In this document: piece by piece, positions 57,463-64,000 of the stretch
Position numbering within the stretch: position 1 is the first letter of the stretch
Layout: every line of letters begins with the position of its first letter
From: Whalleya microplaca
Lineage: Eukaryota; Ascomycota; Sordariomycetes; Xylariales; Xylariaceae
Direction: 5' to 3'
Assembly (NCBI GenBank): GCA_022497155.1
Contig: MU385781.1
Coordinates: forward strand, 62,001 to 126,000
DNA length: 64,000 nt
Position numbers and translations under genes: made by a program
The notes under the pieces: generated by a model
The model's input: only the letters and a program-made list of their open reading frames with translations
Databases searched by the model: none
What the model was told of the DNA's origin: nothing

Positions 57463-60400
57463 ATGGCAGAGGTGGACCTAGGCTACCTGGCTACCCATCT
57501 GGGTATGCCTGAGGATAACCTTTCGACCGTTGTCACCGATCCCACAGCCGACCTTATAAAGGTCATTCTATCTGCTGTCGCCGCTAGGGGTCATGAATAC
57601 GACACCCTCTTTACGCAGAAGGTCCAGTTGGAAGTCGAACTTGAGACCTCCGTACGAAGCGCAGAGGCCCAACGCGATGCGAGCAACGAGACTGCTAAGA
57701 AAGCCCTGAAGGACGTGGAAGAAGTTCGGCAGAAGCTTAAGGAAGAAGGTATGGAAAGCATGACAACCCAGAGGCAACCTCTCAGAATATTCACATCAAA
57801 GCAGAAACTACGCGACAAGCCCTGGAGAATGAGCTGCAGTCCATCAAGTCATCGAGCTCGACATCTCAGTCCGAGATCGATACACTTCGCGCGCGCATCG
57901 CCTCGTTAGAAACTTCGAATCGAGAGTCGCTCGCCATCATCGACACCAAGAATTCAGCCAACGACACATTGTCTCAGGAATTACAGGCTCAGCACCAGAA
58001 AAATCTGAAACTGAACCAGGAGATTACGGCTCTGCAGCAGTCCGTCCAGAATGCGAATAATGCAGCCAGTAGCGCCAAGTTCCGCGAGCAATCCCTTCAG
58101 CAGCAGGTACAGATGGCCCAAAGCAGCTGCGAGTTCTTCGAAAATGAGTTGAAGACCAAGTCAGCTGAGGCACTCAAGTACCGCAAAGAGAAGGGAGCAC
58201 GCGTCGCCGAGCTCCAGCGCCAAAACGAGGATGCTGCCAATAGTATCAAATCTCTCCAGAATTCGGAGCAGCAGCTTCGACAGCGACTCGATGAGGCCCA
58301 GAAGAAGGTGGATGAGGCACTTACCAAAATCCAACAGCTCCAGGAGGCCGCTGCTCGCAGAGAGGAGGATTCCCGACAAGAGAGCGATAGTCTACGGCGA
58401 TTAGTCGATCTGAAAGAGCAGCAGACCCTCACACACAGAAACCGAGTTCAAGAAGTCGAAGCGAGAGAAGGGCAGGTTAAACGCGAGTGTGAAGACAAGG
58501 TTCGGCGGATCAGCGAAGAGCTTGCTAAGGCCAACATGGACAAGGAAGAGCTTTCTCAGGCCATCGAGTCACTCCGAGCTGAAGTTGGTCGTCTGGAAGC
58601 GATGGTCGTATCAGGTTCGCCTGCCCAACCAGGATCTGCACCGCAAACGCCCCGGCCATTGAACGGGTCCTTGTATCGCGCTGGATCACCTCTGGCGACT
58701 CCAGGTTCTGCGCGAAAGCAATTTTCAGCAACGCATGCTATGGAGGAGTACTACAGAATCAAGGGACAGCTGAGCGCCGAGAAGCTTCGCAGCGCCAGTC
58801 TTGCGAAAGAGCTAGATGATGTTATCGAACAACTAGAAGCCAAGGGCCCGGAGCTTGAGGAACTACACGCGGAGAATGAGCGCATACAACAAGAGATTAA
58901 GAACATGTCGCATCTATCCGACGAAGCCTTCCGAGAGCGTGACAATGCCAAGAAGGTGGCGCGCAAGGCTGAAAAGGATGCCATGCAGGCCGAGGCGCAG
59001 ATCAAGATCTTGCGTAACCAAGTCAGAGACCTTGGTGCACAGATCCAGATGCTGACGTTCAACATGCATTGCCGCGAGAAAGGCTACAACGAACTAACCC
59101 TCGAGGAGACCCTCCACCTTCAAAAGCTTGAGAGGGGCCAAATTGACGAGCAGTCGGAGGAATTATCAGATGTCAACAGCATGATCCTCCAACGTCTGGT
59201 TGTCTTCAAGGATATCCAGGAACTTCAAGAGAGGAACGAGCAGCTACTTCAAGTCACCCATGAGCTTGGACAGAAGATGGAAAGTGAGGAAGCCATCGCA
59301 GCCAAGAACCAGGCAGTTGAAGACCACGAGGAACGCATCCGTTTGCAACAAGAACTAGAAGTCTTCAGGGACACTCTCCGGGGTTTCCGAGTACAGACCG
59401 AAAGCATCACCAAGGAGAGAGACATGTTCCGTCGGATAGTCGAGTCCAGAGCGTCAGGAGATGAGCTAGCTTCAGCGCTCGGTCGTTCAACTCAGGACGG
59501 TGTTCTTGCTAGTATCGAACAGAATTCCACCATGAACGACGACGGCTCCGACTACACCACCCTACTCCGGGATCTTCAGCAGAACTTCGACCAGTACCGA
59601 AATGAGCAGACCGTCGATCGGAAGACAATCAAGGAACAAGTCGAAAAGCTGTCTGCAGAGCGAAATTCGCTCCACTCAGAAGTCTCGAAGATTCAGAGCC
59701 AACTCTCTCTTGCATCCGAACGGTATGAAATCCTTCAGTCTAATTTTGCCGCTGTGCAAAATGAAAACAAAGAGTTGCAAAAGAGAAATCAAACTCTTTC
59801 CGAGTCCGCTGCGAAACAGGACATTCGAACCCAGTCAGTGGCCGAAGACCTGGTGGAAGCAGAAGCCAAGGTGGAGAGCATGCGGAGTGAAAATGCGAAC
59901 CTCAAGGCAGAGAAGAAATTATGGCAGAATATTCAAGACCGACTGAGTCAGGACAACGAGAGTCTGATGCAGGAGAAATCACGCCTGAATAGCCTCCTGG
60001 CCACGCAGCAGACTCTGCAGAACGAACGAGAGCTCGGTGAAGCTGAATCAAAACGTCGCCTTCAGTCCCAAATCGACACTTTAGAGGCCGAGCTGAATAC
60101 CACAAAGCGGAAGCTGGCGGATGAAGTAGAGGAGGCGAAGAAGGCACAGCTTCGAAAGGAGTACGACGCTCAGCAATCCCAGAAGCGAATCGATGAGCTC
60201 AGTGCGAACCTAAGTCAAATCCGCGAAGAGCTTGTTGCAACGAAGACAAGTCGGGATCACCTCCAGAGCAGAGTTGATGAGCTGACTATACAACTGCGAA
60301 GTGCGGAGGAGCGCGCAGAGAGACTCCAACCTAGGCCCACTCCCAGACCAGGATCAACGGTTCCTGCGACAGAGCAAGACACCAACCAACTGAACACAGA

Positions 60401-63400
60401 TGAGCGCATTCAAGATTTGATCCACGAAGCGACGGATTTGAAGCGCGACTTGGATTTGACCAAGTCTCATCTTGAGAACGCTCAAGCGCAGGCTGAGAAA
60501 TACAAGGAGCTGAGCCAAGCGTCAGAGGAGGAGCTTGAGAGAATGAACTCTACACAGGAGCAATACCAGCAAGAGATAGATGCAACGATCTCTGCCAAGG
60601 ATGCTACGATCAAAGAACTAGAGCAGCGAGTTGAGGACCTTTCGACAGAATTGACAAGATCTAACAGCGAACTGTCAACTCTGCGCGACTCTCAGGCGGA
60701 GGTTGCTCGCCACTTCGAAGACGAGAAGGCCATTTTAGATGAGGAAATCAAACGCCTAAAAGACGAAGAGGAGAAGTATACAGCCTCTGCTCAGTTCCAC
60801 CAACAAGACCTTCGTGCACAGGCTGAAATTGCGACCAACGCACAACAAGCATACGAGACCGAAGTCATGAAGCATGGCGAAACTGCTACATCATTGTCTA
60901 CCATCCGCGTCGAACTCAACGAGTTGAAGACCAACGTAGCAACCTGGAAAGCCGAAGCCGAGTCGGCAAAGGCTACCCTGTTGCAGAACGAAAGCTCCTG
61001 GGAGGAACGCCGGCAGAGATTCGAGCGAGAACTTTCGGAACTGCGCGCCCGCCGAGACGACGCCAATGCACAAAACAAGTTACTACATCAGCAGCTAGAG
61101 AGTGTAAGTTTGCAGGTCTCTGCGCTGCAACAAAGTAGGGCGTCAAACAGCGAGTCTCTCGACACGATAGCTACACAGCCAAGCAATTCAGAGGTGGACA
61201 AGTTCCGAGAGTTGAGTAACTACCTTCGTCGCGAGAAGGAGATTACAGAGGTTCAGTACGATCTGAAGCTTCAAGAAGCCAAGAGGTTGCAGCAACAACT
61301 TGAGTATACACAGTCACAGCTTGATGAGACTAGACTCAAGCTTGAGCAAGAGCGGCGATCACAAAGTGACAGCGACCGAAGCTCCATGGCCCACAAGGAC
61401 CTCATGAGCAAACTTGAGGAGCTGAATCTGTTCCGTGAGAGCAGTGCTGCTCTACGAACGGAGGCTCGTCAATCTCAAGCTCAGTTGGCCGAGAAGACTG
61501 CCAGGATTGCCGAGTTAGAGTCGACTATTCAACCTCTTGAGGCCCAGGTCGAGGAACTTCAAAGCCAGCAGTCATTTAAAGAAGCCGAAATGAAGCAGCT
61601 CCAGGAAGACCGTGACCGTTGGCAGAAACGTACGGAAGACATTCTCTCGAAGCATGGCAGGACCGATCCATCAGAGGTTGAGGAGCTCAAGGAGACAATC
61701 GCAAACCTTGAAGCGGAGCGAAATACGCTACGAGATGCCGAGACACCCCTCAAGGAAAAGATACAAGAACTCGAGGCCTCGATCACAGAGAAAGAAGCTG
61801 GCTGGGCAGTGTCTCGGGAGAGGCTAATCAACTCGGCCAAGGAACGATCGAAAAAACTCACAACTGCTAAGAATGAGGTCGTTGCCGAGAAGGATCAACT
61901 CCAAACGAAGCTAAACGAAGTGACGGGAGAGCTAGCAGCGAAGAACGAGGCGCTAGAGGCGTCTGATAAGGCGAAAAAGGAATTCGAGGAGCAGCTCAAC
62001 AGCTTCAGGCGCCAAGTCGAGGCACTTCAAGAAGAAGCACGCAACAATTCTGCCACTTCCGCCCCCGCTCCCGCCCCCGCTCCCGCCCCGGTTGATTCAT
62101 CTAATACCCAGGCATTGTCTGATCTTCAAACCCAACTGGCCGAAGTACAGGCAGAGCTGGCTAATGTCACTTCACATAAGAATACCATCGAGGAAGAGTT
62201 GCAGAATGTTCGTGCCCAACTAAACTCGGCGATCGCCGAACGAGACCAAGCCATATCCAGCGCAAAGACTCCGGCGACAAATGGTGATACACCCGTAGAA
62301 AACGGAGTTGAGGCTTCAGGAGAGGCTCCATCAACGGCGGTACCACTATCAGATGAAGAACGGAAGGCTCTTGAAGACAGGATTTCAGCCGCGGTTGCGA
62401 AGGCCGCTGAGTGGGAAGAGAAAGCCAAAGAGCTCGAAGAAAAGCATGAGCAAATCGTCAAGGCCAGGAGCGACAAGATGAAGGAGGCGCTGAACAAACG
62501 TCTCAGCGATTATAAGACTCAAATGGAGGCGGAGAAGGCACAGATGAAGCAAGACGCAGAGAAGTTGGAAGCTGATTTCAAGCTGCGCATGGAGCAGGAG
62601 CGGAAGATTTGGGAAGCAGAGAATTCTAATGGTCCCAGCGACACGAAACCACCTAATACACCTTCCCGGCAGCCTCCCTCCGGGACTCCAGCAGGGACGC
62701 CCACGACCTCTGTATCCGACCTTAGTAATCTGAATGACAAGGAGGTCAGAGAATTTGTCTCCAGTCACGCGACGGTTAAGAGCATCGTTCAGAATAATAT
62801 TAAGAAGCAGCTCGCGATCGAAGCCAAGAAAGCTAGGGAGGAACTAGAGACAGTGATGAAAGCAGAATGGGAGCAGAAGCTGGTGCAGGCGCGGGAATCC
62901 GCGACCCAGTTGGCTACGTCGAAGGGCAGCCTGAAGCTCAATATGGCAGAGAACAAGGCTCGGCTCGCCAATGCTAAATGGGGTGTCGTGGAGAGCGCTG
63001 CAAAGGAAACACCACAGAGACCTGTAGTCGAAGTCTACGAAGTCGCAAAAGACGCGAGGCCACCTCCACCCCCATCCAAGCCGCCAACACCTGCCGCCCC
63101 ATCAACGACAAATTCTGTAGCCAGTATGTCCGAAAATCAATTTATTAAGGTATCAAGTTTTGCTAACAGTGAAGTAGCGTCTAATGCTCAACCAGCAACC
63201 ACAAATTCGCAAGAACAAGGACCAGCTCCTAACAGCGGTATACCTAAGCCGGGCATGACATCATCGAACACTCCAGCATCAATAAATCCCTTCACACCTA
63301 TTAACAAACCACAAGGGCAGCCGGCGGCGCCAGGCATAAACCCTTTCGTACAGCCTGCTCAACCGGCAACAGCGGCACCACAGTCAGAATCGAGTGCCCC

Positions 63401-63695
63401 GCAGCAAACGGGTCCATCTTCGGGACCGTCACAAATCCCAGCAAAGCCTAGCGGTCTTCCAATGCCGGCTAGTGGTCTTCCAATGCCGGCAGGGGGAACA
63501 CGCAAGCCAAGCGGGCCTTATCAAGCTCGTGGAGGTGCCCGTGGCGGAGGAGCAAACCGTGGAGGTCGCGGCGGTGGTCGCGCTAGTCTCAACGCCTCAG
63601 CCGAAAATTTCCAGCCTGGAAATAAGCGGCCTCGAGGCGACTCGGAAGTGGGCAATGGTGCGAAGAGGCCGAGGGGTGGTGGCGGTCCGCAATAA
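57463..63695 (+). CDS. MLP1: Nuclear pore basket protein Mlp1/Tpr
   Basis: Exons 57463-57748 and 57805-63695 join over a 56-nt intron to 2058 residues. Residues from about 60 to 1700 are almost continuous coiled coil rich in Glu, Gln, Lys and Leu. Within it the conserved Tpr/Mlp segment is visible (MEEYYRIKGQLSAEKLRSA, then LTFNMHCREKGYNELTLEET and EELSDVNSMILQRLVVFKDI). The C-terminal 350 residues are Pro/Ala/Ser-rich and disordered, with Pro-Ala repeats (62065-62092), a duplicated GLPMPA unit and an RGG/KRPRG basic end. This layout is that of Tpr/Mlp, the filament protein of the nuclear basket acting in mRNA export surveillance and in anchoring chromatin and spindle-checkpoint proteins. The start at 57463 (MAEVDLGYLATHLG) is the first ATG in a good context. 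Confidence 0.93.
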
Positions 63696-64000
63696 TGGTC
63701 TGACGGCGGTTGACTAATGACGAGGAGACGTCTCGTGGACGCTGTACTCATACATGTAACATGATGGGATCTGGATCTTGGGGGTCGCTCGGGAAATAGT
63801 AGTATATCATCTAAAGCGACGACGGGAAAGTTGAGACGAATGTTGATGGGATGATTTCCTCAATCTTGCCCCTATAGCTTGCAAAAAGGGGTGAGAAGGG
63901 CCAGTTTGGGACTTAGGAAATCGAGGCATCATCGGCTGTGCTATAGCAGGTTGCACTTGACCAAGCACTCAGCGTTCGGTCTATAAATGATACACATTTT
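63696..64000. other. 3' flank of MLP1
   Basis: No further gene is seen before the window ends. Confidence 0.5.

Noticed and set aside
1..64000. CRISPR arrays, bacterial operons or phage-like modules
   Set aside because: The window is eukaryotic nuclear DNA with spliced genes; the tandem repeats seen are simple microsatellites without unique spacers.

Overview
The window reads as nuclear DNA of a filamentous ascomycete (Pezizomycotina, most likely Sordariomycetes). Genes are mostly monocistronic and separated by 0.2-3.5 kb. Introns are short (about 50-160 nt) with GTRNGT donors, CTRAC-like branch sites and YAG acceptors. Every recognisable protein has a eukaryotic housekeeping or fungal-specific family. 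Order-level placement is inference; the spliceosomal twintrons found here are best known from Xylariales.

Layout, left to right: NOT4 (CCR4-NOT ubiquitin ligase, minus, cut by the left edge); the 30 kDa complex I subunit (plus); a PUA/ASCH-like protein (minus); an Lpx1-like peroxisomal hydrolase ending in SKL (plus); the HECT ligase UFD4/TRIP12 (minus); a tRNA-Leu(AAG) gene (plus); branched-chain keto acid dehydrogenase E1 alpha (minus); a 62-residue one-pass membrane protein and COQ5 (plus); a DUF2433/metallophosphoesterase-like RGG protein (minus); a broken OTT_1508-like deaminase gene (minus); a Zds-family protein (minus); a 3.5 kb gene-free stretch; a secreted GH78 alpha-L-rhamnosidase (plus); the BRCT protein Rtt107/Brc1 (plus); VPS25 and NDC80 (minus); an OB-fold-like protein (plus); adenylosuccinate lyase ADE13 (plus); and the nuclear-pore basket protein Mlp1/Tpr (plus).

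The most notable content is in the introns. Four introns, three in ADE13 and one in the rhamnosidase gene, cannot be removed in frame as single GT-AG introns. They resolve exactly if each is a spliceosomal twintron whose inner intron splits the outer donor between its first and second base. With that model ADE13 becomes an intact 485-residue enzyme with 18 exons. Separately, the tRNA-Leu(AAG) gene carries, besides its normal anticodon-loop intron, a 58-nt insertion in the D-loop with perfect spliceosomal-looking ends. I do not know a described fungal equivalent.

The genes do not form an obvious cluster or pathway. The window is ordinary core genome (ubiquitin ligases, mitochondrial metabolism, kinetochore, ESCRT-II, DNA repair, nuclear pore, purine synthesis) with a few accessory genes. 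Positions and exon joins were worked out by hand from the sequence; no database search was possible.
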